A stretch of 64,000 nt of DNA from Manis javanica (taxonomy: Eukaryota > Chordata > Mammalia > Pholidota > Manidae). This document shows, piece by piece, positions 20,951 through 32,929 of this stretch; within the stretch, counting starts at the first letter, position 1, and each line of letters starts with the position of its first letter. The translations under genes and the position numbers were made by a program. The DNA is taken from NCBI RefSeq assembly GCF_040802235.1, contig NC_133167.1:99186001-99250000 (forward strand). Reading direction: 5' to 3'. The notes under the pieces are model-generated. The model ran no database searches and was not told the DNA's origin. It saw only the letters and a program-made list of their open reading frames with translations.

Positions 20951-21094
20951 TAAATGGTCTCGAATCCTGATCACTGGGGAGTGGGGCTGTGGTTTGAAAA
21001 CACAAAACAGAGGTTATTCAATCAAATTTGATAAATCAGGGAGACAGTAATGAAACAAAAATATGGTTTAGTTACACAACAAACTGCCTGTCTT

Positions 21095-21675
21095 GTGTAG
21101 CTCAAACGTACTGTTCTGTAATTGGCTCTGTGGTGCTGGGATGGAAATGTAGAGACTCCATCCATGTTTTGCAGTCTGGCTTCTGCCAACAGGAGACACT
21201 AGAGGGACACAGGGAGGCGGGAAGTGAGGGGTGAGTTTTCCTTCCTGTTAACATTGCTCAGGGGCAGCATTCGCTTTTGTAGTAGTTGATAAAACCTTTG
21301 TTCCCCACTCCCAGAAACATTATCATCATCCCCTACTGAGATGCCAGCACCAGCCAGGCAGCACCGCCTCTTTCCCGCCCCAAGAAAATCTGAGTCCTGG
21401 CTCTCCAGGGTCCCTTCTCAGATTTTGAGCTACTCCATCAAAGTAACCAGGCTCCTTTCATGGGTCTGGGTCACAGCTCTGCAGGACCCTTTTCCCAAGA
21501 TTCTAGGTTATGGTGAGCCCATTGTCTTCCCTTTGTTCCAGCCCAGGAGGCGTTACCTAATTATCCTCTTGTCTTTTGGCTTTTCAGGCCTCCAGGACTC
21601 CTCTCTGTTAAAATGTTGGTATGGTTTCCTTTTTCATGACAGGGCTGTGACTGAAATACTTCTGACCTGACCTTG
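21095..21675 (+). repeat. GC-richer old interspersed repeat, family unresolved
   Basis: 'ggcttctgccaacaggagac' with 'actagagggacacagggagg' recalls a mammalian repeat with the words tgacttctgcaagtgggagg and cactagggggagatcagagg. The following C-rich part contains a 109-codon frame (21341-21670) with no domain. I take the frame as non-coding. Confidence 0.35.
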
Positions 21676-21879
21676 AAACAAGTGCAGAAGACATTAAAAA
21701 ATGTGAGTAATGATAGCATCACTTGAATATTCTATAGGAGAAAGAGCACAGTGTTTTCAACTAACTGCTGCCTTTTAAGTCCCCTAGACTGAAACTTGTC
21801 TCAGTTGCTATGGTGTGAGTTTGATGTTTCTGAACTCCTGTTTCCACATGGCTAAAGTAAGCATAACCTATTTTCTTGG

Positions 21880-21965
21880 TCAGGTATCAGCCGTAAATGA
21901 GATAGTAGATGTGAAATGCTTAGAACAGTACCTGGCACATAAGTTTTCAATAAGTTCTATTTAAC
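21880..21965 (+). repeat. MIR SINE 3' part
   Basis: 'aatgagatagtagatgtgaa' then 'atgcttagaacagtacctgg' and 'cacataagttttcaataag' match MIR (aatgagttaatacatgtaaa, gcgcttagaacagtgcctgg, cacatagtaagcgctcaata). Confidence 0.75.
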
Positions 21966-22264
21966 ACATTAGAAATAAAGAAAAGTTGGCTAAGTTAAAA
22001 TGGTTGTGTGTGTTCACGCTGAGTAAAAAGTCATCAATGTATGTTCTCCGTGTGTGTTTTCCCTTTAAGAACTTAACAATGCTATGTCACTACTAGGAAT
22101 TCAAAAAGATTACTTTATTTATTTTGGAAACTAGTATTGAAATTGAATTCCAAAAGATTCTGTCTAGTGAAAGCTAATTCACATGTGGTTAGGTGAATTT
22201 CTCACTGGCTTTTCCTGTTTTCCACTTAAATAAATTCCCTTTATCTTCCTTCATTTCCTTTTTT

Positions 22265-22350
22265 TCTCCATCAGGCATTTGCATTTCTTAGGTGCTTAAT
22301 CTGTGTCCAGCACTGAGTTTACAAATATAAACGGTGCTCTTGTTTGGTTA
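22265..22350 (+). repeat. LINE-2-like fragment
   Basis: 'aatctgtgtccagcactgag' with 'aaatataaacggtgctc' resembles the L2 segment tactatgtgccaggcactgt...gatacagcagtgaac. Confidence 0.45.
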
Positions 22351-22679
22351 CTTTATAGCACACTAAATTTGTTTCAAATACTCTTTGGGTCAATTCACTG
22401 AAATTAACCAATGCTCCAAATCTCTTTCAATGAAATGTCCATTCATTCTTGACAGTCTCTACTTTACATTTTCTCACAGGAATGGGTAAATTGCATCATG
22501 CAGATAATAGTTTGAATTTCAGAGCATTTTACAGTTTTCCAAGTTTCTAAAAATATGTTATGAGCCTCATCTCTCACAATGAACCTATTCTGGAATTATG
22601 CACACAAGTAAAGAAACATTGGTATTTTAAGTCTGCTCCTCCAGGCCAGATGTATTCACTTCACAATTAAGTCTTTTTT

Positions 22680-23130
22680 CTCATGCGGCAAACGCTCCTT
22701 TATCAGCAGTTTCGCTTTCAGCACTTTCAGTTACCTGAAGCCAGCTGGGGTCTGGACGCCGAGGATCCTCCTGAGAATCCTGGGAAGTTCAGTAGGAGCC
22801 CACCGCTACGTCACAGCGCTGCGTCATCCGAGACACGTCATCTCCCCTCGCAGGCGCTTCACCGTCGCATGTCAGCACCCGAGGAAGTGGGGTGAGTCCC
22901 GCACCATGAAATTTTTTTAGAGAGAGCCCACGTTCACAGAACTTTTATTAGAGTGTTACCATTGCTCTATTTTTAAATTGTTGTTGTTAATCTCTTGCTG
23001 TGCCTAATTTGTCAGTTAAACTTTATCAATGGTGTGTGCTTGTCGGAAAATCCCTCGTGTAGATACCCGTGGTTTCAGGCGACCTCTAGGGGATTGATAC
23101 ATAAACCTAGCGGACAAGGGAGGGACTTTA
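22680..23130 (+). mobile_element. Near-complete Tigger-type non-autonomous DNA transposon
   Basis: Three blocks match a well-known mammalian Tigger-type element. These are the 'cagtttcgctttc...ttcagttacc' 5' block (22706-22735), the 'gagagagcccacgttcaca'/'gaacttttattagagtgtta' block (22920-22960), and 'gttgttgttaatctcttgct' with 'gtgcctaatttgtcagttaa' (22979-23020). The usual terminal block ('gtggtttcaggcgacctcta', 'gcggacaagggagggac') lies at 23069-23128. There is no transposase frame. The CpG-rich stretch at 22740-22895 is part of the element, so the 70-codon frame there (22683-22895) and its 'ggggtgagt' donor-like end are not a gene. The family is TcMar-Tigger; the exact subfamily is left open. 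Confidence 0.8.
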
Positions 23131-23689
23131 ATGTCACTTGACTATCTGCTCTGTAAGCTTTTCTAAGGTCCCACAAACGTGAGCTGCCCCTCCTTGGCTG
23201 TAACAATCACTGAGGAAATGGTTGAACCAACCTATTCTTTACGTCCAGTTTCTCCCCTTTTGTACCTTGTTCTCAGAATGAGGGGTGAGACATAGCATGT
23301 TTGACTCTTCTGGGGGACTTTTGTTTGCTTGGTTTTGTTTTCGGATGACTTTGGGGTAGTGTGGGTGCATAGCCGGTGGGCAAGGATTGACAATTGGAAA
23401 CCTGTGTGTTAGAGTGTTGCCAAATGAGCCCGTGGAGTTTCCTTACCTGAAAATCTTAAAACTAGAATAGAATCTCTGCCTAACATGGGTTTTATTTTTT
23501 ATTAAAGTTAGAGAAATCAGTTTATATTAAAATAACTTAAGATACATTCATCTTAATCTGTTTTATGATACTGTTATATAAAAGCTTCAGAATAAATATC
23601 TGGGATCACATTTCACTAAAATGATTTATTTTGTCAGTTTTTCAAAGACTCAGCAGCAGAATTAATAGGAAATATGAAGCCGTTTGTGT

Positions 23690-23835
23690 GGCAGGTGCAG
23701 TATGTTAGACTACCACTCAGTTAAAGATTAAAGAATTTAGGCTCTAGTCCCATCTCTCTTACTCATTAGCTTTGTGGTCCCTGGAAGGCAGTATGTTTGC
23801 AGTATCTTATAAAATGAGGTGAATGAATGAAGTAG
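23690..23835 (+). repeat. MIR SINE fragment
   Basis: 'ctctagtcccatctctctta' then 'gctttgtggtccctggaagg' and 'gtatcttataaaatgaggtg' follow MIR order (cgaatcccggctctgccact, gctgtgtgaccttgggcaag, cctcatctgtaaaatgggg). Confidence 0.6.
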
Positions 23836-23944
23836 TCTAAAGATCACCCAACGCTAATTCTCTAATTTCTGGTTAAAAAAAAAGTAGGTTTTCACCTACC
23901 AGATCAGTTCAAAGACATGGGTACAACTATCAAATCCCCATTCA

Positions 23945-23996
23945 CATAGACACACATAGACACACACAGACACACACACACACACACACACACACG
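23945..23996 (+). repeat. (CA)n microsatellite with TAGACACACA leader
   Basis: Degenerate ATAGACACAC units lead into about 14 perfect CA units. Confidence 0.95.
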
Positions 23997-23999
23997 ATA

Positions 24000-26460
24000 C
24001 ATATATCTGACTGATTTATGATTTTAGGTGAGTGAAAATACAGATGATGATTATTATATGAAAACATGTATATCTATTTCTATCTCTGTCTCTCTGTCTA
24101 CACACAGAATGGCCAAATTAGCCAAAGGGAGGAATTCTAACGAGTAGACAAGGGGTTAAATTTGTTCCTTTGCTGCACTGCGACCCCCAAAATAAGTTCT
24201 GTATATAGAATATTCCTAGCTTTGGTTTAGGAAGGAAAAATATAATTTATTTTATGTTTTGAAGTAAATGAAAGTGGGATAAATGTATATATATAGCTAC
24301 CTAGGTGTATATATTGCTACATATCAGATGAACTCTGACTCATTATCTTTCATGATATGACTAAGAATAGAGCCACATCAAAAGATAAACTAGCATTTAG
24401 TTAGTATAACAATCTAAATAATATGAAACCAAAAGTTTTTACTCTGAATTATCCATACTTTTTCTGAGCTTTATTTTGACACAAACGTTTTTGAACACTC
24501 TAGCAAGTGAGAATTGAAGATGTGAAAAGGGGTCAGAAAGGACGTAAATTAGGATCAGTGGCCCCAATTTGGTTTACTCCCAATGGGCCAATCAGAGGTG
24601 ATGAAGAATAGAATTCAATGGAGAGCTCTGAACTTGGATGTGAGAACAAGATAAAACTCCCTGTAGATTCCTGTATTCGTTTATCTCTCAAGTTCTTAAA
24701 TCATTTTGATATAGCTGCTTGACTTCAATACCAAATCAGATGCATTTATGAGCCCTGTCTATTTATTCAGCTTGCTTGCAATCTATTTCCTGTTGTATCT
24801 TAACCAATCTTAAGTATACACATTTAAGAGTTTTGAGCAATGACAGGATAAATTGTCATGCTTTTAAAATGCCCTACTTATTTGCATTTGCAAATCCCAA
24901 AACTAGACATCTTAAAATGTGGTATACTTGTTGAAATAGTTCATTATGGTAACTAGAGATGTAGTTGTAGTAATTTGATCTGAAATATTGAAAAATTATA
25001 TATTTTCTTTAAAAATATGAGTTCTGCATAATATTTTATATCGTTCGTTAGTTCATTTTTTTTTCCTTTTGTGGTATTTTGTCATGGTCTTGTGTCATAT
25101 AATATGAATGGAAGACTGACTTCATAGACTATGGAAGATAAGTAATTTCATTGAAAATACTTCTTGATGAAAGCCTATGTCCAAATTACATGTATACTCC
25201 TAAAAATAACATCTTAATGATTTCTTTCTAGTCATAGCATCTCAATGCTCTACTGCATTAGGACTTTTTGGTAAATATTTTATACTTGGATTTATAACTT
25301 GATGTTTGCCAGAAAATGTAGGCTAACGACTGAAATCCTAAAGATATTAGGAAGCAGAGAATTGGTCCAAATAGAAGTTTAATTCCACGACCAGAACTTT
25401 GAGTTTGTGTTGTTCTGGTTTGCACTAAGAGTCACAGTTTCTGTGGAAAACAAGAAAAAATAAGTTGATCTCTTATTCAGTAGTTTTAGAAATCACTCGT
25501 AGGAAGTATTTCTGTATCTAGCTGTTTAAAGGAAGAAGGAGGAGAACTCAAATCATTGAGAGATAACTTAGAAAATTAAATAAAAGGAAGGTTTACTCAC
25601 AGAAAAGCAGTGGGTGGGGAAGAAAGGCAGGTTTTAAAAAAAAGTAAAGAAGTGATGGGGAGATGTTCAGGGGGGAATGTAAACCTTGGCCCGAGATATT
25701 GTTAGTGAAGTGTGATGAGAAATTTGTAAGGAAGAACAAACACTGTTTTATATAAAGTAAGTTTTATGTTCATTTGAGCAGTTGTGGAGGAACACATGCT
25801 TCCCCGGCAGACCTTGGAAGTGTTCCTGAGCCCCAGAGCTCTCGTGCTACACACACCATCTCCACTTGAAACTTGCTTTGACCGCCATGTATTTCTTCCT
25901 TGCCTACCAAGTTATTACCATGATAATTGTTGAATTTCTCATTACAGAAGCCAGCCTTCCATGAATATTATATGTAGCTATTATTTGCAGACATGGTGTC
26001 AGTTTTTTAAGAAATATGGAAATTCTGTAATTTGAGGTGATTCATTATTTATCTTTTTTCATAATTTTAATGAATGCAAGTATCTCTTATTCATTAAAAA
26101 TAGAACAACAAAAATACCCATCTAGCCATTATCCTTATGATTGATCTGTCCCATTTTAAGCTAAAGAGCCAAGCAGAGCACCTGAAAACATCTTAATTCT
26201 TCTTTAAAGATCATCTTCACACTAAAATTATTTGCTTCTGGAGATCACTAATTTCATTTTATGGATATGAGGGTATTTTTTCTAGACTGAGGTAGATACA
26301 TTCCTTTTCACTCATCCCATTCAAGAAATTCTTAGTAATAAAGCAGAACCAAATGGCATATATTAAATCATTCATTTCATCTTTGGGGAAGACCGTTCCA
26401 AGGAAAATTTGCAGAGTAAGTTGAGAGTGGTTCTTTGATGTCATTGTAGGAGTGACAACC
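24000..26460. other. Unannotated AT-rich sequence
   Basis: About 2.4 kb with no repeat I can name and no coding signal. Minor pyrimidine-rich simple sequence occurs at about 24072-24106. Confidence 0.4.
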
Positions 26461-26476
26461 AGGGGTATTTGTTTTA

Positions 26477-26732
26477 TTTTGTTTTATTTTAATTAACTAA
26501 TTAATTAATTAATTAGTATTATTAAGGTATTGTTGATACACACTCTTATGAAGGTTTCACATGAAAAAATAATGTGCTTACTGCATTCACCCCTGTTGTC
26601 ATGTCCCCCTACACCCCATTGCAGTCACTGCCCATCAGTGTAGTACGAAGCCACAGAGTCACTATTTGCTTTCTCTGTGCTGCACTGTCTTCCCCATGAC
26701 CCCCCCACACCATGTGTGCCAATCATATTATA
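26477..26732 (-). mobile_element. Very short 5'-truncated LINE-1 3' UTR
   Basis: The block 'cattgcagtcactgcccatc...agtgtagtacgaagccacag' is the same 3' UTR as in the first L1 of the window (about 205-245), so this is the same young L1 family. Only about 250 bp of the 3' UTR were copied. Flanking direct repeats GGGTATTTGTTTTA (26463-26476 and 26733-26746) are a perfect 14-bp target-site duplication. The T-rich and ATTA-rich left side is the A-tail with a microsatellite. Confidence 0.9.
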
Positions 26733-26746
26733 GGGTATTTGTTTTA

Positions 26747-27113
26747 AATGCTGGTAAATACATAGCAACATACGCTGCTTATGCATATCAAGAGGTATCT
26801 AAAATGATCACATAATTACTCATCATTATTTAGATGCCAGAAATTCCTGGAGTTGATACCCATGCCCCTTTCTCAGCTTTTAAGGAGCCTCCTGGCCTCT
26901 GTGATTTTGCTGCTTGGTGGTCATTAAAATGACCAGTCACTGTCCATGAACTGCTGTTTTGATGATAGGGAAGGATATCTTCTAAAGATGGCTTGGCAGT
27001 GGGAAATATTTCATGTGATTGTTAAGAAAAAATATAATTTTCTAAGAAGTAATCTTTAGTTCTTCTGTAATTCTTTACATATGTACCAAGCATAAGGCAG
27101 TTGTTATTTTCCT
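26747..27113. other. Unannotated sequence
   Basis: No recognisable repeat or coding frame. Confidence 0.4.
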
Positions 27114-27145
27114 CAAAATTACCCTTCAGCAAAATTACCCTTCAG
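27114..27145 (+). repeat. Perfect 16-bp tandem duplication
   Basis: CAAAATTACCCTTCAG is repeated head to tail with no mismatch, so it is a recent local duplication. Confidence 0.9.
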
Positions 27146-27789
27146 AAGAGAGGACTTTCTGTATCCATAAGAAGTCTTTCAGTCATTTTGTTTTGAACAT
27201 CCAAGTTCAGGTTTCCCTGAAATGATTTCAGACTGTGCTAAATTTTGATGTTTATTAAAGTCACATTACCTAGTGCATAGAAAAGAAATTTAAAACAGTT
27301 TTTGTAATTATTCCTTGGGAAAACCTCACAATTGCAAGTGTTGGATATGGTTATAAAGCAAGTCTTTTGACAGTTTCTTGAAAATAATCTTTAAAATGAA
27401 AGACTTTGTCATTTTCATACAAATCCTTTGGTTCTTGAGAACTTGGAAGAACAAAGTGCTAAACTCCAACATACAAGGAGGACTATTTCCAAAGAGAGTG
27501 GTGCCTGAATTTCTTGCCTCCCCCCATCAATCTCATTTTAGAGACAAGTATCAGGGGCATGCTTTTCTTGTTCTATGCTCCTGTCTTTGCACATATGATT
27601 TTTTTCTAAATATTCTTTGTATTTTAAAGCAACTTAGAACTGAAAAATTTTATGCTGTGGAAAAGTTTAGATACCTATACACCTAACATCACTGTAGTGA
27701 TGGTGGAGCTAATGCTGTCTAAGATGTATGTGAAGAGTTTGAATGAGAGAAAAGAACAACGTTTCTAAAACAATTTTTAATTTTTTAGA

Positions 27790-27982
27790 GCCATGTTGTC
27801 CAATTTGTTTAGTACTAGACACATAAACCAATTTAAGTTTAAATTAATTAAAATTAAAGAAATTTAAAAATTATTTTCCTCGGTTGTACTAGTCACAATT
27901 CAAGTGCCCATCAGCCACATGTGGCTCGTGGCTACCTTTAGACAAAAACTGAGCAGAAAGTTCTGCAGGACAATGCTGTACC
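27790..27982 (-). mobile_element. MER5A-like hAT-Charlie MITE
   Basis: The words 'catgttgtccaat', 'agccacatgtggctcgtggc' and 'cagaaagttctgcaggacaa' are diagnostic of MER5-type elements, whose ends read CAGTGTTGTCCAATAGAAC. The ends form short inverted repeats (catgttgtcc and ggacaatgctg). The 8-bp target site is too eroded to be certain. Non-coding. Confidence 0.8.
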
Positions 27983-27999
27983 AGAGTATGTTTTTAAAT

Positions 28000-28985
28000 A
28001 TCTGATAATTAAAATAAGTAATATTGTAAATAGGAATTTGACAATTTCATTTATATGGCTATATTTTAAGTTAACCAGAAATATTTAGGGATAAAATGGG
28101 GAATTATTTTACATTTGGGCATACCTAGAAATATATTTAAATATATTTAAAATATATGTCTTAAAATATTCAGTGCAGTTTGTTAATTTGGGGGCAAAGC
28201 TGATATTGACAGCATATTTTCAAAAGTAGGTTTTAGAGTCACCAATTCTACGGTAGTAAGTACAGTGTTTTATTCTTCATGAAAGTTTCACAACTTTCAT
28301 AATCCCTGATTTCATTAAATCATGACATTTACTACTACAGGTTTCTGTTCTACCAAAGGCCCAGGGGCACCAAATAACATATTCTGTGAGATTGTACTAC
28401 TAGAATAGTAAAATTTCTATTTAAGAAAGAGTGAGAATTGTATTGCCTTTAAAATATTTCCTCTCTGGACCTGATAAGAAATCCTTGTGGGATTAGTGGC
28501 CTGTCCTACCAGTTGATGTGGAGCGCAACCTCTATAACTGAATCTTAATGGAATTTAGAAAAAATATCTAAGACTGGTTTCTAAATTTAATATTACAAAC
28601 CTGCCTAGAGTTCTAATGAGAAGCCCAAGAAGTTTTCTGCAAGCGTATTTCTTTGGTTATATGGATTTCCTGAAGGAATATTAGCAAAAGCCTTTTGCTG
28701 GCATTACATTTTGCTTTAGTGTTTGTATGAAGAAGTAAAATCATTAACTTGTCAGGGTTCTCACTGTCTTCCTCTGCATTTGGATCCCTTAGATTTAGCC
28801 CTCCCCTACTTTTCTGAATTTAAGAGAACAAAATTTGCCCAGTGCAAGTCTTCAGAGATTGACAGTGTTCACTGTGGAAGTCCTCTGCACCTTCTTCCCA
28901 GGGTGCTGCCCCGAGATATAAGAGAAACTGGTGAGAAAGTGGCGTATCAACAAATGTAATGTCAGTGCAAGAGGGGCATTCCAGA
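28000..28985. other. Unannotated sequence
   Basis: No recognisable repeat. The 102-codon frame at 27378-27686 just upstream and the 78-codon frame at 28723-28959 have no domain or supporting signal. Confidence 0.4.
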
Positions 28986-28989
28986 GGAG

Positions 28990-30060
28990 GGGTATTCATT
29001 CATCAAGTATGAATTGAGCCCCAACCATATTATTATGGACAGTGTAGAGGCTCCACCTAAAACAGTCAGCTAACAGATGCATTTCCATGACCCCCTGGAA
29101 TTAACTGTCAAGTGAAGGAGAAAGAAAGTTTAATCATCCCACAAACATATTCAGCAAAGATTATTCAGTCACTTCTGGGTTTTTCAGCCACTGTTCTGGG
29201 ACATAGCAATAAACAAGGCAGAAAGGATCCTGCCCTCAGTGAATATACATTCTAGTGAGAAGAGGCCAACAACCAAGCAAATAAATAAATAGAAAGTAAA
29301 CCTTGGAGAAGGTTATGAGACAGTGATCTGTAGACTGAGGAGAGGCTGTAACAGAGGTCTCTAATTTGGTCTGAGAATTTGGGGAGTCTCCTATAAGGAA
29401 GTAATATTTGAGTGACGCTTCAAAGGCGTACTATAAGTCACTGAGATACAGCAGTAGGGAGGGAGGAAAGGAGATTGAGAGGAAAAGAACATCCTGGCTA
29501 GAGTGGACATCATTTGAGAAATCCTAGAAAGGGTAGGACATGGCACATTGGAGGAGACGGGAGAAATCCACTGTGTCAAGAAATGATAAACAGGAAGGGT
29601 GACTGGAATGACACGGAAGAGGTAGGTGGAAGACATTATGTGGGGTCAGGAAGGCCAAGGTGAGGGGTCTGTATTTAGATTTTATTGTACATGCAGTGAA
29701 GGTTTCAGGCAGTGCAATGTGGGGGGATGGGATGGGATAGGACATGAGTGGCCATGCGCAGATGAGTTAGGAAGCTTTGTGACGTCAGATGAAAAGTGGT
29801 GGCCACTTGGATTAGGGTGGGATGTTAAAGTTATTTCCAAGTTATAATAGTTCATTGAATTATGTTTTTGGACTGGGAGGGGTTAAGCAAGCCTCAGAGA
29901 TATCCAGCCTTTTAGAGTAGAGCTTGAACACTGAAGCTTGAGAGGATTTTCATCTTTAGGAGAGCAGAAGAGATGGTCCAACAGGAGAAAATAATCCAGT
30001 AATTTAGGGGTTAAAGATAGGATTGTTGTTGAAGCCCATCAACTTGAAAAGGAGATCATA
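28990..30060 (+). mobile_element. LINE-2 remnant
   Basis: 'gttctgggacatagcaataa', 'ctgccctcagtgaatataca' and 'ttctagtgagaagaggcca' are the L2 3' hallmark (tctaggcgctggggatacag, ctgccctcatggagcttaca, ttctagtgggggagacag). Downstream 'cctataaggaagtaatattt' and 'gagtgacgcttcaaaggcgt' still match the L2 order of a gain in 'gacatttgagcagagacctg'. Decay is strong after 29760. No frame survives. Confidence 0.65.
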
Positions 30061-30104
30061 AGGAAGTGCAAACAACAAAAACAAAAACAAAGCCATCTTT
30101 TCTT

Positions 30105-30265
30105 TCTCTTTTTATTAAGGACTGAGCACCTTCCACACTGTATCTTATTTACTCTTCACGACAACTTTATGAGGATGGTATTATTTTCAGGTAGGAAATC
30201 AGCCAAGGTGTAGAGAAGTTAGGTAATTGACTAGAAGTCATAGAACTACTGGTGAGGTAAGTTTC
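30105..30265 (-). repeat. MIR SINE
   Basis: 'ttatttactcttcacgacaa', 'ctttatgaggatggtattat' and 'caaggtgtagagaagttagg' are minus-strand MIR words (ttcatttaatcctcacaaca, ccctatgaggtaggtactat, ctgaggcacagagaggttaa). Confidence 0.7.
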
Positions 30266-30493
30266 ATAAACAGAGAAAAAACTTTGAATTTAAGGATTTT
30301 TTGGACATTGTGTGGGGACTCGTAGTTCTGAAATTAACAGGTTTTTAGAGAAGGTAAATGATTACATGAGAGAAATCAGGATTCAAAAGATGATGATGCC
30401 TTATGGAATTCAGACATTTCTTACAGTGAGAAATTGCTGGTGTTGATAACATACAGGTTTTTGTTTATTTTTCGCAAATGAGAAAAGCTGGGT

Positions 30494-30522
30494 ATGTGTG
30501 TGTGTGTGTATATGTGTGTAAA
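30494..30522 (+). repeat. (TG)n microsatellite, interrupted
   Basis: About 13 TG-type units with one TATA interruption. Confidence 0.9.
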
Positions 30523-32155
30523 GATGTGGGGAAAACTAAGGCTGTTCAGAGTCAAGAGGAGAGAGAGACTAGGGTGGTAGGTGGCAGATAAAGGACCTGG
30601 CTCCCGATAGACTGTGTTCCTCCAAGAGAAGTCACACGGTCCCCTATAGCAGTGAGGAGGAATCAGTAAAAGAAAAGAGTGTCCTTCAGGGAGATGCCCC
30701 CTTTCCAGTGCCTGTGCTCGCCGGTGTTTCCACGACGAGTCTAACCTGAGAGGAGGCAGGAGAGCAGCGCCATGGCAGTGATCTGGAAGAAGAAAGTGGG
30801 GGGCGTCTGCGTGCGCGGCTGAGGGACGTCCCGAGCAGCACGTGGATGAGGAGGGCCCTGTGGAGGTTGAAGCCTGTGCCCGACTCACAGTTAGACACTT
30901 ACTATAAAAAGAATTTCTTTATCTGTCTAGCACTTCATAGATGACTTGCAAAGCAGTGGAAGAAATAACAAATGACTAAGTGACCAAGATGTTATTCTTT
31001 TCAAGTGGGACAATGGTAGTGTGGTATTAGTGATATATGTGACAAATAGTGAATCCTTTCACATTTTCAAGGACTCTTGTGTGAATTTGGTCTCAGAGTT
31101 TCAGCTAACGAAAGGAGAGCTAGCTCCCTGGTAGTCTGCTCCAGTGTCTTCTTCTCCATGTCTCTTCCAATCTTCGAAGATTCAGGGAAACATAATTTGA
31201 TGGACTGATTTGCAACTGAGCAAATACAAAATATAGAGAAGACTAGAAAAGATAATTCTGGGTTCAAAATGATGCCAAATCTTGCTATGAGTTTCAAATA
31301 CTCTTCCTTTTGCCAGGTCATTTCCCCTTCTCTTTGGTCTGTCCCTCTTTTCTCTCTGTGTTCTTAAGATTTATGCTGTCAGTTTCCATAAATGCCGTAA
31401 GTATTAGTGCTGCCTCATACATGATCACATGAGAAGCCAGAAGTTAATACTGATCTGAAAGCACAAGTAACACCTGACACCACATAGTAAAATATGTAAC
31501 TTAAAAAAAAATTAACACAGCATTTCAGTACTCATTAAAATAAAATATTAGTAGTATTTTGGAAGTTTTAAATGAATAAAAAAAATTTTTTCCCCATACT
31601 AATCTTTACAGGACTTAAATTTTAAGGACTGTATTGTTTTTGGATTAAATGATAAAAATGGAAAGAAAAAAATCTGAACACAGCAAAGGAGTGACCACCC
31701 AAAGGCCCAGTGTGTTGGTAGTTTGATGGGTCAGGGCATCCTACTTCTAGGGCAGTTGAGCTGGTTGGCCCAAATGTTGGAGACTACAACTTCTTAAAGG
31801 CCTGTTTTGAATCTAAGAAAGGATTTTAAGGCTTACTTAACCCGAACTAGATTCTCAATTCCCTCACAAAGCAAACTCATTATTCAAGTCATCTTAAATC
31901 CACCTAAATTTTTCAAAGTCCTGGAAACAAAGGAAGGAAGACCTGGCTGAGCTTCAGGATTTATATATAGGATGTCAAGATACAAATTGCCAGGGAGCCC
32001 TGAAATGGAATTTGCATAGGGCTTTGGAGGCCAGATTGATCATTTGAAGCAAAGTGGAGAGAGACGGTTCTTGTTTCCTATCTATATTTTTATACACTGT
32101 GACTTATTAGTAGACTATGAATGTCATAGCTGTCTCACATAGCTGGACAGGACTT
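30523..32155. other. Unannotated sequence with a GC-richer patch at 30600-30890
   Basis: The GC-richer patch carries overlapping minus frames of 155 and 70 codons (30888-30421 and 30898-30686), the longer one reading through the (TG)n tract. Neither shows a domain. I regard them as chance frames. No repeat was recognised. Confidence 0.4.
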
Positions 32156-32157
32156 TT

Positions 32158-32345
32158 AAGAATAATAATAAGTAACATTTGTAGAACATTATGTTTAGTA
32201 TTTTATTAAGTACTATCAAATTAACTCCCACAACATTCCATGAAATAGATACTATTGCCATCCATACTAATGAGGACATTGAGGTTTAGCCTGGTTAAAT
32301 AGATTGCTGATGAGGTTATGTAACTCAATATCTTTAATTTACAGA
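32158..32345 (-). repeat. MIR SINE
   Basis: 'gtattttattaagtactatc', 'ttccatgaaatagatactat' and 'tgaggacattgaggtttagc' are minus-strand MIR words. Confidence 0.65.
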
Positions 32346-32394
32346 TGAAGATTCCAAAACAGACATGAGAACTAATCTCTCTCTGTAGACTGGA

Positions 32395-32765
32395 TTATTG
32401 TTAATTCTGCACTTCCTCCCTCTTTCAAGTGACTTTGCAGACCCATAGAGTGGGCAAAGTATATTTCTCCTTACCACTGATGTTGGGTATGACCCCATAA
32501 CTTCGCTCAGCCAATGTAGTTCTAGCAGAGCACCAAGAAAAGTGTGCCATAATAGCTACTTGCCTTCAGCCTTAGCCCCCAGATGAGACAAATGGACCAG
32601 ACCTGGAGCCTAGAGCCACATCCTGGTAACCTGCACCCTGTGGCCAACCTGCCCCAGTTGGCCTGCAGACCTTGAAATCAGGAAAACCAACATTTGCCAT
32701 TTTAGGCCACTGAGTTTGGGTTGATTTGATCAGCAGCATTACTGCAGCAATAACTTAATAATACA
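32395..32765 (+). mobile_element. MLT1-like MaLR LTR
   Basis: 'ccactgatgttgggtatgac', 'cttcgctcagccaatgtagt', 'ggccaacctgccccagttgg' and the 3' block 'ggccactgagtttgggttga...cagcaataacttaataatac' follow a MaLR-type LTR whose 3' end usually reads aagccactgagttttggggt then gcaatagataactaatac. It is a solitary LTR with no internal region beside it. Confidence 0.6.
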
Positions 32766-32929
32766 CTATCCTTAGTTACTTAACGTATTTTAAGATATGT
32801 TAATACTGAAGAGAAGTCAAAAGGCAAATTAGAAACCTTAAGAGTTATCAAGGAAACAATGAATAAACAAAACCAGTGACCCAAGATCCATCCACCTAGA
32901 ATGAGAGGTACTTCTTTTTTTTTCATTGT

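Noticed and set aside
22683..22895. CpG-rich 70-codon frame ending in a splice-donor-like GGGGTGAGT, resembling a first exon
   Set aside because: The whole stretch and its downstream flank follow the order of a Tigger-type DNA transposon, which explains the CpGs and the motif.
30421..30888. 155-codon minus-strand frame
   Set aside because: It reads through a TG microsatellite and a GC-rich patch. Composition explains its length.
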